A stretch of 64,000 bases of DNA from Archegozetes longisetosus (Eukaryota > Arthropoda > Arachnida > Sarcoptiformes > Trhypochthoniidae), in contig JAEMBT020000004.1 of NCBI GenBank assembly GCA_018873245.2, positions 9,792,652 to 9,856,651 on the forward strand, read 5' to 3'. Positions within the stretch are counted from its first letter, which is position 1. Each line of letters starts with the position of its first letter. Under the pieces are notes generated by a model. It ran no database searches. It was given only the letters and a program-made list of their open reading frames with translations, and was not told the origin of the DNA. This document shows, in pieces, positions 34,859 through 64,000 of this stretch. The translations under genes and the position numbers were made by a program.

Positions 34859-37800
34859 ATGGCTTCAATTGAAAAATTGGTTAAAGCTTTTGAAGCGTTG
34901 AAAGTCATTCAGACACCAATTGACAGACCAGAAGAAGCAGTGGTCTCCACAAGATTCATGTATTCATCTTTTTCATTACGTTTCATATCAATCATTTGTT
35001 TAGATATTTTTATAATTATTTCTCTTTTCAATTCCAAATAATTCCAGAAAAAGAGAGACGTCTTTAACCAAAAAAGACAAAACAGTTCATTGCAATACTA
35101 TCGCAGATATCATTTGTTGTCCGTCTTTGAGGTTTGAATTCAAAATATGTTTATCTTTCACTTCAGTCAATTCATCAAATTATTGTTTCTTTTGAATGAC
35201 AGAAATATTGAGGACTTTAATAAATTTCTTGGAATAGCAATCGAGACATTCCTGGCTTGTTGTGATGACTCGGATTCAGACGTCAGAATGATTGCTAACG
35301 AGTGTCTCAATCGAACCATCAAGAACTTAATGGACACACAACTGGGAAGAATTCAAGTTGAACTCTATAAAGAGATCAAGAAAAATGGCTCGAGTCGTAG
35401 TTTGAGAGCAGCTTTGGGTCGATTTTCAGACTTGGTTCACTTGACACGACCTGCAAAATGCAGACCTTATGTCTTAAACCTATTCCCTTGTCTGGTCAAA
35501 ATAAGTGAAAGAACTGAGGAAGACATGATTCAAGAAACACTCAGAACAGCGATGACTAAAATAATGCCAGTTTTGGCCAGTTTTGCGACCGATAATGAGA
35601 TAATAAGTCTTTTAAATGCATTTTTGCCGAATTTGCAATTTGTTATGTCAAGTGTCAGAAGAACCGCTGCCTCTTCTCTTGTTGTGATCTGTCAGTACTC
35701 GAGAAAACCACAAATTTTCTTCTCGTGGCTCTTAAATCATTTGCTTCAGTCATTAAATCAATTGAATATTATATCTGAATCGAAAGATTTCGATCAACAA
35801 TCCAATGACAGAGTTTTAGTCGGAATATTTCTTTGTCTGAAGCATATGATTCCACATTTGTATGACATTCCATCACATATCGAATATGAAAGTTTGAAGA
35901 CATTTGGTGTTAGTCAAAAACAAAGAGAATCGATTGCAAAAGATTACGATTCGATTACTGAAAATCTGTTGCAAATGTATGAATTGATTTTGCATAGTAT
36001 TCGATACAATAGCAATCATAATGTAATATTGAGTTCATTGGAAGCTCTTTCTCAACTTATGAAAACACCTCCAAAACTGATTCTTCCATATCTTATTGAT
36101 CCCAAAGGGATTGATAAATCAAGAACTGGTACTTATATTCGCTCTACTCCTGCATCTCCTTCCACACTATCATTACATCGACAAAACAGACGATTACAAA
36201 GCAATAATTCGATCAGCTGTTCATCGATTAATGTCGAATCACTAGGTGATGACGAAGAAGTCAAGATTATTGGTGTCACATCTCTTGATGATAGAGCTGA
36301 TCAAAGTATAGGATATTCTGAAGCCAGTTATCAGCGACTGATTGAAGCCGAACAGTCGAGTAAGTCGATTGAAGATTTTAATCAAAGTGATATTCCATCT
36401 GAGTTTGAGAGTTACGACTCAGCCGTTGAAATGACTCGAATCGAATCTGAAAAAACGTTTGCATCAGAATCAGAAACACAGTCGTTGAAAAGTTTCAATA
36501 AGTATTCATCACCTAGTTTTCAAGTGACCAAATTAACTTATGTTGATTATGAAGACAATGTCAACGATTTGCAACTTTCTCCCTGTACTACTGATAGCTT
36601 TGATGCGATTGAAGAACGATTGAATGTAAGTCATATTTGTTTGCTCTCATATATTGCGCTTATGAGTAAAGTTATCATAACATGAACTTTATTTTAAATA
36701 TTTCTATAAATCACTTTTTATAGTAAAAATTAGTTTGAATTTGAAGAATATTTTGAAAATAAAATTCTAATTGCTTCATATCACAGAGTTCAGTTTAACT
36801 TTGAGTTTAATAGTGAAGTTGGTTGTTTTGAACAATTGTAGCAAAGACTATAATTGATATTGAATGTGTTGATCTATTTGTCTATAGACTGGAGACATCG
36901 GAGAATTCACAACTGAAAATATTCCTTCACTTGAATATTGCGTGAGACTTTTGAGCAGTCAATTCTTATTAAGTGGAAGCTCAGGCAATTTAATACCTGA
37001 TAGAATAGTTCGTGTTAGCGTCAAATCATTGGCATTAGGATGTATTGCAGCCCTAATTCGTCTTCATCCAAAATCTTTCATAATTGAAGTCTTTCTAGAA
37101 AATGACAATATATCACAGAAACCTGGTATAACTATTTTAGTATTCTTTAGTTTTATGTTGTTAACGACTCATGGAATCCTATTTAGATGAAAGCAATTTA
37201 TTTTGTTAGATTAGTCAATTACTGATTTATCTTTGAAAACAAACATTTCTCGATATGAAGACCGTATAGTAATAAACCTATTGCTTGTTAGCTTATCTTT
37301 TTATTTTTTGTTTTGATCTTTTAATGATTATTTTTTACTTTACTCTTGTAATAAAATTTAAGGGAATCGAGCCAACAAAATGATGATAGCTACAGTGATT
37401 AATGAAAGAGTGATTTCAAATGCGTTTTGCTGGTTTCAATGCGTTGATACATATGTTATGTTATCTAGTCTTTCATACGTAAAAGTTTTCTTAATAACAA
37501 TTGAATGGCAAGTTCATTGAATAAAACACTTTAAAACTACTTTCCTGCAGAGCACCTTAATTTTTCCAGTCTTAAGTTTCATTTTTTTCTTACCACCAAC
37601 TTTATGCCTGAAACTTATATTTTCAACTTATTTCAATTGGTTATATTAATTTTTCAAGCTATTGAGAATCATAGACTGTACGCAGCTTTATAATAGAACT
37701 TGGTATAGAACTTTTTTCGCGCATTCATATATTAGCCACATATTGTAGCTTTTGAATAAAAGTTCTTGTATTCTAAATCTTTTTTCTACTATTTTCAATT

Positions 37801-40800
37801 ATCAATTCATTCCATGAGTCCGTAAACACATAAAACAATGAGATAGTCAAAATGCTCAAAAAATTTATTGAAGTAACTGATAAAACTCGTTTTCAGGTGA
37901 ATCATCTCAAAAAGTTTGGGATATTCTTTTATATTCTTCTCATTCTGATCCACAATTAAGAGGACAAACAGCAATAGTAATCGCAAACTTTATTCACGAA
38001 GTTCTCAAGGAGCCGATATATTATAATGAATTTTTACTTCTTAATTGCTCGATGTCTGCATATCCAGGTATTACGAAAATATAATCATTTCAAAAAAATC
38101 ATCCGGAAAATTACAATTTTTCTAATTTTTCTCATGTTTATTGAAGATGCTCCGAGTCTGGAGGAGTTGCTGACAATTTTATCGACTATAATATCAGATA
38201 AAAACAATTCGTCAATGGCTATAAAGCATGGATTATCGGGACTCAAGCTATGTTTTCGTAGTCTCCTAGAATCTAATGATAGCATAAATTTGACTGCACT
38301 TTCGTTAATCGATCAACTGATTGAATTGAAAAAGAATCCGTATTGGCTCATAAAGGTTTGCTATTTTCGTACAATACAATATTTGATTAGCCTTTTATAG
38401 TAAATCAACAACAATTTATATAATAGGCTGAACTTGTTGACATGTTCGCTGATTTTCCATATAAAGTTATTCATTATCTTGAATTGTCGTCTAAACGTCC
38501 ACCACAGAGTGGAATAGTAGTAAAGCAACAAAGTATCCAACAAAAGATTGTCAATAATGTCTTTTTGACTCTTATCACTGACGAAGATTTTCGTGTTAGA
38601 GAAGCCGCCTTTGCTGCTCTTGTCAAGTAATTTTCAATACTTTTACCTTTGACTGTGTTTAATTAGAATTGAATTTTCTTCTCTCAATAGTTTGATTCCA
38701 TCACTGTTTGCTCCAGTTTTTAATATTGACAACGACCCAATAACAACTATTGCGAATGAGCACACAATCAACAACTTACCTGAAAGGATAAAAACCTTTC
38801 AAGATTTTGATAACTCTATTCCTCCAATTCAAGCATTCACTGATCCCTTGAATTTTGAAAAGTTTGCCACTAATTCTAGTTATTTATTAGAAGCCAATTT
38901 ATCTTATATCATCAAGAAATTGGTCAATGGCTTGCAATTCAATTTAGACAACAAACACGCGCTAATTGGTTATTGTAGTGCATTATCTCTAGTTTCAGAG
39001 AAATATTCGGTTTCACAGTATCCAAGTTGTTGGGGATGTGATTTATCTGAAAGATCTATTGCAACAGAATTGCTGAACATTACAATCACACTATTGTCAG
39101 CAAATATGACTGTTGTATTAGATCTAAATGCTCATCAAAGTGTACTAACTCTAGCGGCCAATATTTTGGAGGGTTTGTCATACAACTTAATTAAAGCAAA
39201 CTACAAAAGTCAAATCTCATATGCCGAACTTGAATGGGGAGTAATAAGTAGTGCATCGCCTTATTTGGCCTCACAATTAGAGATTTTCTTTAATCATTTG
39301 CTTAAAATTATGAATATTTATTCTTCTATTGTTGATGAATCATTTACAACTACAAGTATTATGAGCTCAATCACAAGTAATAATAAAATGCCAGGAATAC
39401 AAACCATCCAAAGTTCTCCATTAAGTCCCATACGAAAAAAGTCTGTTAAGCAAAGTTCTGATTCGGGCGACAGAAACGAAAACTTGAAAAAGAGTGATTC
39501 AGATAAGTCAGATAAGGATAAAAATGCAAAATCACAGTTCACTTCGAATTCGATTTTTCCAAAACTGTTTGAAATGCTTCGCGCCTCTTATTTGAGTGGC
39601 AAGACATCGATGGACTTGAAAGCAGATAAAATATCATCACTTCTGAACGTGACGCTAAGTTTTTTTTCTCGAATACTGGAACTCGCAACCATAAAGTTCA
39701 TCAGCAAATACTCAGAAGAGTTACTGCATCATTTGAAAACTGTTTTCACACTTGAACCCAGTTTGGCCGTCAAGAATGTGCGACAATTGTTGAAATGCAT
39801 ATTTGGTACTAATTTTATTGTTATGTTTAGTAGCGACAGCAATCCTGATAGTGATGAAATAACAGATGAAGGTACTGACAGAACCAACAACTCGTACGCA
39901 AACAGATCTTCATTTTCCGGAAATAGTACAACCAATAATTCAGAATTTTTCGGACTGTATAATTGTTGCCTTTCTTCGCCATACACTAAATTTACTCAAT
40001 TTTATGCTTCAATGTCTTCAAGGATGAGCAGCAGTTTTGGTACAAGTGATGAATCAGATCTAACATTTTCGAGTTGGCTAAGAAGGAAGATAGAAAAAAG
40101 AGTTTCTTTGATTTTAGATAAGAACATATCGTCGACGAACACATCAACAAGTCAGAACACAAAGGCTGCGTTGACTTCACACATTCGACTGTTCGAACCT
40201 GTGGTTATTAAGGCATTGAAACAATACACAATTACCAGTGACATCAGTTTGCAGTGCGAAGTACTTGACTTGTTGTCCAATTAGTCCAACTTAGGGTTAA
40301 TTATTGTTTACTAGACTCTGAGCAAATATTCATTGGATTTGTTTTGAAGCAGTTCGAGTTCATCGAAGGCGGACAATTCGATCGATGTAACGAGCTAATT
40401 GGTCACATCTTTTTCCTTTTGATATTGTTATCTTATGAAAGATATCACTCAAAGCCTATTATAGGAATTCCAAAAATCATCCAACTTTGCGATGGAATCA
40501 TTGCAAGCGGACAACATCCCGAAAAGCTAGCTTTACCTTCACTTCAATCAATAGTTGAAGATTTGATTTTGTTGAGAAATGCGAGTAAAGTTGATTCAAG
40601 TAAAGAATTAGAGGCTCAGCGAGAAGTCATTGTTGCCGATTGTTTGAAATTGGTTCAATTTCCGCAAATATTACAGATTCTACTTATTGTAACGAAACAA
40701 AGCAAAAAGGATGGCGAAGAAAAGTGGAAAAAGATATCACGACAAATAATCGATATTTTATTACCACAACTTATTAGACAGTCGATACATATTGATTCTT

Positions 40801-43800
40801 ATGACTCATTGGAAATATTACATTCTCTATTTGAATCGGTCTCTCCAAGTGTTTTCAGACCTGTAGATATACTATTGAAAGCACTCTTCGCTGCACCACA
40901 ACCTGATATCACTGATAATTATTACTTTTTTCATCGTTGGACATCAATGATTTTAGTCATTCTCAGGATACTAATAGTTCAGGCCAAAGAAGAAGTAGTT
41001 CTGACCAGATTAGAAGAAATGAAGAGCTCAATAGTAACCATTGGTCCGTTTGGCTTGCCAGTCATTCCTACGTCTTCTTTCAGTTCCACCAATTCAATTC
41101 CATTCCATATGTCATCGATGACCAATCAAAATGATTCATTCACTATCGAATCAGATGAGATGTTTGCCGAGTATTTGCTTCAAATAATACAGTTGTGTAT
41201 ACATGAAATTGTGATTCGTTATAACTCGATCTATAAGGACATTGAAAATCATTACAATTTTCTGATACAACAATTAGCAAACTACATGCTTATATTGACT
41301 CATATGTTCCAGTCGGGTTCATTCCGTCGCGTCGCCAAAGCGGCCATGGGTTTGATTAAAAAGAGTCAATTTCAAGATAACCCTGATGATTGCAACGATA
41401 ATAAGAATAGCAGTTACTTTAATGGCTTCTCTCTTAACACTACTAATTCATCGTTTATATCCATTTTACCGACGTGTCCGACTCTAGCTCTTCAGTGGTT
41501 CAACTTATTGATGCTTCTTAATTATGAAGACAATAACGAAGACGGTTTGTGGAATAAATTGATTCGACCCAACAGTAATTGTTTGAGTTCGTCGACTTCT
41601 AGGAGTCAATCAGTTGGCAAACGAAGAGGCAGTGCTGTTAAAGTGAAAAATTCGTTTGTGTTTTCTCCGAGCTTTGAAATTATAAGAAGAGGTTCTTTGA
41701 TTTTGTTTTGTGACTTTGTTTGTGAGAACATGAATGATGCTGAACACATGACTTGGCTTATCGTGCAAAATATCAATGAAATAATTAAAATGTGTTATGA
41801 GTTGCCTGTCAGTGAGTTTATTAGTGCTATTCACCGCAATTCTGCATCAAGTGGTCTGTTCATACAAGCAATTAATGCTAGATGTGATGAAAATTTGAAG
41901 ATTCCTAGCTTTTTAAGGCGTCTGTTGCGATGTCTGGAAAGAGTACATCCCACACAATCTGCTTCACTCATCACTTTTCTGGTTGAAAAAATCATTTCCA
42001 ATCAATTACTTCAAGGAAATTGTTTGCTAATGCACAATGCTGAAGATCTTGCTTGCAATCGATTAAATTTGATAACTTCATCGCATGAATCTTGCCATCA
42101 AGATACCAGTCATCACTTATCAGTACAGGAGTTGGATAAGATGATATCGTCTGTAAATGCGTCAAAATACTCTAAACTAATTTCAAAATTGGAATCATTC
42201 AAAAATGATATCAACAAAGATTCTAATGCTTCTCATGTTTTGCATACCTCTCATCCACTGATAGACAGCGAATTGGTTTCAAAAATTCCAGACATCAATA
42301 GGGATTGGTTTTTATCGATTCTGAATAAATACTGTCGGAAGCATAGTAAAGGTCACAGAGCGGCTTATCTTCTTAACAAGCTTTCTTATGATGACATAAT
42401 TTCCGTATTATCTTCAAAAGATTTTGCGCTTGAAATTCTTGGAGATTGTATTGAATTCGGAGATCAGAGCCTAATCGATGAGGACGATAAGTCTAACACT
42501 AAAATCATGTTTTCAGCTGTCATGAATCGAATCAATTTATTGAAAGCTTCGTTGAATACAGTCGTACAACACGTGAATTATTTTGCAGATATATTGCCGT
42601 CACCTCACTATCCATTTCTGCCACATTCTGAAATGAGTACACCTAAAGAGGCGCGACATCGCGACAAAATTATTGAACTCTTCAGTCAAACCGATCTTTG
42701 GAATTATTTGTTTAGGCTTTCATTAGGGTTTTTGTCATTTCTTGAGCATCACTCGGAACGTAGTATTTCACCAGATTTATTGAAAAATATAGCACGAGTT
42801 GCAGTACTTTATGCAGAAGCAGCACAATACATGACAGAAGCAGTTGATTGCGCTTCGTTCACTCAAGTTGTGGTTGTTTTGAAAATAATGAAGGCAGCCA
42901 TCAATTCTAGTTCTATTTTCACATATTTGTCGGCACCTGAAAATATCAGTTATCAGTGCTCTGTCATATCTGCCATTCACTCATTTGCTCAGCACTGTAT
43001 GTATCTATTATTATTTAGTTTACATTCTTACTTCTCTCTTACAATAAAAAAAATCTTTTCACAATCAATTGAGAGTATCGATTTGAAATTTTGCTCTTCA
43101 GACTGATTCAAATATAATTTTTTTATCAATCTCACTTTCTATTTCAAGTTTATGGAGAAATGCCCAAAATGGAAGAACCGGAGAATTTTTTGAAGATGGA
43201 GAAAGAGAATCCTGAGTGGAAGCATCCACACAAGGCTTGTATAAGATTAGCTCAATTGGTCTGTTTCATCGAAAATAATAAACATGACTCGGCACGCGTT
43301 CCGTCAATAATTAGTTCACTTATAAGGAAGATAACTTTGTCAACAGCACGTCTGCCTCTTGTGAATAGCTTTGTTATGGTTCCCATTTCTATTTGGAGCA
43401 ATAAGTATAGCAATACTTGGAATCCAACATTTCTGGGTGATTTCGGAACGGTTGTACCAACGATTCCATCAGAATTTCTTCACGATAAAGATATTTTAGA
43501 TCAATTTTCGAGATTAATAATGAAATTAGGCTGGACTTCTAGAGTACAATTCGAAGAAATTTGGATGTCATTGCTTGGAGTTTTTGGCACCACTTCTGCT
43601 AGTGGTGATCAAAATGAAGAGCATTCGGAACGTGTCAACATAAGTCTAGCATCAGCCAAGGCTATTTCTGAACTGTTGCTTTTATCCACTTTATCACCAC
43701 AGCCGGGAAACCCTATAAGGAGTAAATTTGTTAAACAGAAGAATGAAAAGCTGCCAACTTTTCTTCACACCACTCATGGAGTGAAACTACAATTAGTTCG

Positions 43801-45937
43801 TGAACCTCTTTCAACAGCTATCAATAGTTTGATGTCTATTAGTAATGAGACAGAAACCAGCAACTATGAATTCGGACAAATTTCGATCGAACTCTTGAGA
43901 CACGCTTTGAAAAGTACTTCGAATAGCAGCGAATTATCGCCATCTGTTTCTTCTACGTCTTCTTCGTCAGGCTATAGTCCGTTAAGTCCTGTTGTGGGAA
44001 ACAAAAATATTTCATCAAATCAGGAGAAGCTGGAAATTGATTTGAATTCCTGTTTACACTTTTTGCTGGATCTTTACGGACAAATCCTAACATCTCAACA
44101 ACAATCACAGCTTCCATTACTCACTGAAATATGTAGATCCATTGTACTTCTATCGGACTTGTTTAATGAAAGAACACAATTTGAATGGCTTTTGGACACA
44201 TTTTTAGAGCTGCATCGCATGTCACAGATATCGGAAGACGAAATCATGTCTCAATATTTAGTTGTAGGAATTTGTAAGTCTGCTGCAGTTCTTGGTCTGG
44301 AAACCGAACCAGTTATAGAAAAGTGCAAGAAATGCATTGAAGTAAGTTTGAAAAGTCCTTTTTTGCCGACAAGAATAGCAACACTGCATGGTCTGAAATA
44401 TATACTCGAATTTCGTGGAATTGGCGCAAATGGAAAGGAAACTATGTTTTTACCGATTGCTTCCGATTATCTTCTTAAGCATCTCTCAGACAATACACTG
44501 TAAGTCATGTGGAATTTATGTGTTTTTGTTCAATAAATTGAAACATAAAATATGCTCTTGAATCACTAGACCGAGTAGTCATAATTTAGAACATGTCGAA
44601 CAGATGTGGAAACTCGCCTTTCACTTAATTGAAAACTTTGTTGACGACTTTTCTGAAAGTGATTTTGGCCAGAAAATATTTCAGGCAAGACAATATTCAA
44701 GTGATTTATGCAATCGTTAAAATAAATTTAAAATTTTATTTCAGCTGTCATTGAAAGTATTAACAGATAAAAGTTCAAAAGTTTACAGTATTGTGGTCAA
44801 TGGCTTGGAGCATTTGCTTCTTTGCGAAAAGTTTGCTATAAAAGAGTCAAATCTTATTGTCAAATCAGCATTAGATCGATTCAAATCATCTAATTGTCAA
44901 ATTGAAGCTCTGATGGCTTTAAGCCTGATATCATCATCAACTTATTTTGGTAACAATTAGAATTCTAATTGAATCTTCTTACATAATACTGATGCCTTTT
45001 TTAAACTTACAGTTGGGTCCGTTGGACTAGATCTCGAAAAGAATATTGATGACAGTGAAGAGTTTTTACTAGCTATGGAAAAGTTGTCCGTCATATTCGA
45101 AAGACTTAAAAATTGTCTCTCTTATGAGGCACAACAAATCTGTAATGTTTTGCCTCACTTTTTGTGCGAATTTTTTCCAACTCAAGATATATTGAATAAA
45201 TGCATCGGAGAATTTCTATCTGGACAACAAACTCACGCCAGACATTTGGCCAACATTTTATTTGTGGTATAATTCAGGGATTGAATAAGTTTGGACAAAG
45301 TTTATAATCATTTATTTGTATGTTAGGTTTTCAATAAATTGCAAATTGAGTCTCGATTGGATATAGTACACGATTGGGTTATTCTATCACTTTCGAGTTT
45401 TACCCAACTCATTCCGTTATCACATGCCATTTGGTCGCTTACAAGCTTCATAATAAGCGCTTCACTAAACCCTTGGATTCGTTACACGTAATGAAAAATT
45501 TGGCTCCACAATGGAACGTTGTCTTATATTGTTGCAGAACGTGCGAACATCTAGCAAACTTACTATACAGTTAATATAAGTAGTAGCACGTTCGACAACA
45601 ATACGAGGTCATGTTTCAAGGAAGCCAAAAATTGGTTAGAAAAGCATTTTTACTTCAATTGTTTTTGCAGCTTTCCATACGTTCAAACACGTTTTGGTCT
45701 CCTAGAAAATAGTGATCGAGAACTATTTTTCATAGTCTGCTATAACTTTTACAATGAGGTATTCAATATATAGTCAGTCAGTTTGTAAATTCTGTTTGTA
45801 ATTTTATTCAAATGATTTATTTAAAGTTGAAGACAGACCAGAACCGAGAAGCTTTTCGTTCAACATTTCAAAACGTGGCTGAAATCAACTCTCCATATTC
45901 TGATGTCCTAAGATATTTACAAATTTCGAAATCATGA
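34859..45937 (+). CDS. HTT: Huntingtin, full length but with one apparent frameshift
   Basis: Fifteen exons: 34859-34959, 35048-35131, 35203-36625, 36888-37125, 37897-38067, 38147-38355, 38427-38626, 38691-42996, 43149-44499, 44570-44684, 44745-44949, 45013-45266, 45327-45487, 45671-45758 and 45827-45937. Summed exons are 9,017 bases. One missing base makes 3,006 codons, so about 3,005 residues (human 3,144). Huntingtin is a large HEAT-repeat scaffold acting in vesicle transport, autophagy and mitosis. Conserved blocks: N-terminal MASIEKLVKAFEALK; SDVRMIANECLNR; YKEIKKNGSSRSLRAALGRF; PDRIVRVSVKSLALGC; HIRLFEPVVIKALKQYT; LLSYERYHSKPIIGIPKII; FISAIHRNSASSGLFIQA; ARLPLVNS; LGWTSRVQFEEIW; the C-terminal HDWVILSLSSFTQ. 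There is no polyQ or polyP. Odd points: the reading frame breaks at 40279 (TAG at 40282-40284), and intron 11 has a GC donor. A poly(A) signal is possible at 46344-46349. Confidence 0.96.
40276..40284 (+). other. HTT: Frame break in HTT exon 8
   Basis: Upstream frame reads VLDLLSN-stop (TAG at 40282-40284), about codon 1339. The downstream frame reads LVQLRVNYCLLDSEQIF without interruption and matches the huntingtin family. The change of frame equals one missing base in TCC(C)AA, just after codon 1338. No intron fits, because homology is continuous on both sides. Confidence 0.9.
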
Positions 45938-46869
45938 TCTAATTTAAAATTAAAAATCAACAATCAATAATAATGAGTAATAATGAATGAATCGAAGGTA
46001 GAATAGTTTGGTCACATTGAGTCGTATTAATTGTTATTAAACGAGTTGTTGCTATTTATTGTTGAAATAAGAATGCGTTAAATTTGTGCAGAGATGTTGT
46101 AAACAGTGAAGTAATTAACTAAAATTTTTTACTTATCGATTGGAAACCCTAGTCATTGATTTCGAAAGACTAAGTAATGAACTGTTGAGCGGAAATTAAG
46201 AAATCAAGACTTGTTGTGTATATCAAGATTAGCTAACATTTAATAGTTTTAAATTCAATCAAAATGTGATATAAAACAAAAGACTCATTCCAAATATTTA
46301 TTGTAAATTTAATTTTAATGCTATAATAATTTTTTAAAAGTTAAATAAACGGTTTTAATATTTATTCCGAGTTCTGTTTGAATAGCAGTAAGTTCTGAAG
46401 TAATACAATAGGTTTAAGGTATGTTGAAAAGAGCGCTCAAAAGTGTGATTGGCTCAACAAGTATTTGATGCGAATCACAATCGAAACCTCGCATTTCGAT
46501 ATTAGTGTTTCTTATGTGATAGAATTGATTTGTGCACACATTTTGATAGTGGGATAGAGTGGAGACCACTATATGTTAAATATCGATATATCCTATCCTC
46601 AACTCAAAGCCTAATCAGACTATTGAAAGGATATATGTTTGATTGGAGTCTCGCAGCAAAACGACTAATAACTGTCTGATTAGTGCCAAAAACAAACAGA
46701 TATTAAACATCTATTTAATAGTTGAATGCATGCAATTATTGGTCAAACAGAAGGATTGTCGACGAGAGTGATGAGAATGATATGATGCTTAATTTGGCTT
46801 ATTGTTGACTATTTGTTTGGTCCAGTCTTTCACTGAAGCGGACCATCACTTGAAACAACCCTGGAGTTA
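45938..46869. other. Spacer between HTT and GRK
   Basis: 932 bp containing the HTT 3' UTR and the GRK 5' UTR/promoter. An exact 10-base inverted repeat CTAATCAGAC (46611-46620) / GTCTGATTAG (46674-46683) lies 187 bases upstream of the GRK start codon. Nothing else was recognised. Confidence 0.55.
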
Positions 46870-63090
<16,221 letters not shown>

Positions 63091-64000
63091 TAACGTTTTT
63101 ATATTTATTACTACTTAACTATAATTCATTGTACTCTACATTTGAAACGGGAAAACGCCAAAATCTATTCACTTAATTCTGTTTTAATACATATCATCTC
63201 CATTTTTAGACTTGTTTTCTTTGAGATTTTAGGAATTGTTTTTTAAAAGTTGCTGTTTTTAATTTATACATTTTTCAAACCAATTCTAAACCAATTAATT
63301 GTTGGTCACAATCATATGAGTTATACATTGAACGCTCAATTTTTATGCATTTGCTGTACAGTATATTTCCATTTGGTTGCTATTTAAATGTGTGCTGTGA
63401 TTCAGATCAAGTTGTTATGTTTCCAAATTTAATCAATCATTTATTCTATGTATCACAATCTTGTCGACCAAAAATGTTCACCAATTTCTAGTTATAATCG
63501 ATGGCATCTATTGTTTGAGTTAGTTTTACAGAAACCAAAACAAATTTGAAATAACTTTTAAGAACGTTTTTGAAGTATACACTTCTTGTGTATTATGTAT
63601 TTATATGTGTAGTATAAAAGATTGTATATAAACAGTACAAAACATCTTCATTTCATCATTTAATATCAATGTATTTTATATATTATGTATTGCTATTACT
63701 TGAGGGTATATTCTGTACGTACTATTTATGTGCTTAACAATAGTTATTTATTATTCATTCATATATTTATTCATATATTAACTGAGTATCTAAACCTCAA
63801 TTTTCAATAACTATATTCAGTCAGTAATGAAAACTTTTCCAATGTTTCCAAATCATATTTTATCTAATTATTCATTTCGTAATTTAATTTCTTAAATATT
63901 AAATTATCAGAACATTAACTCTCTTTTATTACTACTATTCTTCTGTTGGTTTAAATTAAGGTTAATTTTAACTAAAATCTTATAGAAAACAGTATTGAAA
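63091..64000. other. GRK 3' flank
   Basis: AT-rich sequence after the GRK stop codon, presumably 3' UTR and intergenic DNA. No exact AATAAA was noticed close to the stop, and no further gene was recognised. Confidence 0.5.

Noticed and set aside
40262-40290. Micro-intron or alternative splice to explain the HTT frame break
   Set aside because: The only GT...AG within reach is 24 bases and would delete the conserved VLDLLS segment. Homology is continuous through the site, so a one-base change is simpler.

Overview
The window is nuclear DNA from an animal. It is strongly AT-rich by eye, and its genes carry many spliceosomal introns with GT-AG borders, most of them 55-90 bases long. One nuclear tRNA gene is present. 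The gene set is metazoan: a two-pore potassium channel, a KChIP-type calcium sensor, TRC8/RNF139, BRD8, GINS2, Integrator subunit 8, huntingtin and a GRK4/5/6-type receptor kinase. Short introns, an AT-rich genome and the absence of a polyglutamine tract in huntingtin fit an arthropod, perhaps a mite or other chelicerate. That placement is an inference from style, not a demonstrated identity. All coding models below were built by reading exons by eye and joining them at phase-compatible splice sites that restore family-conserved sequence.

Layout. 1-1397: 3' part of a two-pore K+ channel gene. 1398-14735: about 13 kb without a recognisable gene, holding small repeats, two copies of a dispersed 230-bp repeat, and a 525-bp foldback element; part of it is probably the 5' intron of the next gene. 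14736-17976: KChIP-like EF-hand gene, 8 exons visible, with the N-terminal exon not found. 17977-24231: non-coding. 24232-45937: a compact block with TRC8 (+), tRNA-Glu (-), BRD8 (+), GINS2 (-), INTS8 (+) and HTT (+), separated by gaps of roughly 0.2-1 kb. 46870-63090: the GRK gene (+), whose first two introns are 8.4 kb and 5.4 kb and hold small DNA-transposon remnants. 63091-64000: 3' flank.

Functional picture. These are unrelated housekeeping and signalling genes, not a pathway cluster. The K2P channel and the KChIP-like sensor both act on membrane excitability. GINS2 (replicative helicase) and INTS8 (Integrator, RNA polymerase II) are divergently transcribed from a shared 315-bp promoter with an E2F-type and a CRE-type motif. 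TRC8 is an ER-membrane ubiquitin ligase and BRD8 a Tip60/NuA4 chromatin subunit.

Most notable observations: (1) HTT and a GRK4/5/6 gene are immediate neighbours on the same strand, as GRK4 and HTT are in human 4p16.3; (2) the otherwise near-complete, well conserved HTT (about 3,005 residues) has a single-base deletion-type frameshift at 40279; (3) its first exon keeps the N-terminal helix but has no polyQ/polyP; (4) HTT has a phase-supported GC-AG intron; (5) there are several undescribed small transposon families, including a near-palindromic 525-bp element. I found no obvious wholly new gene system.
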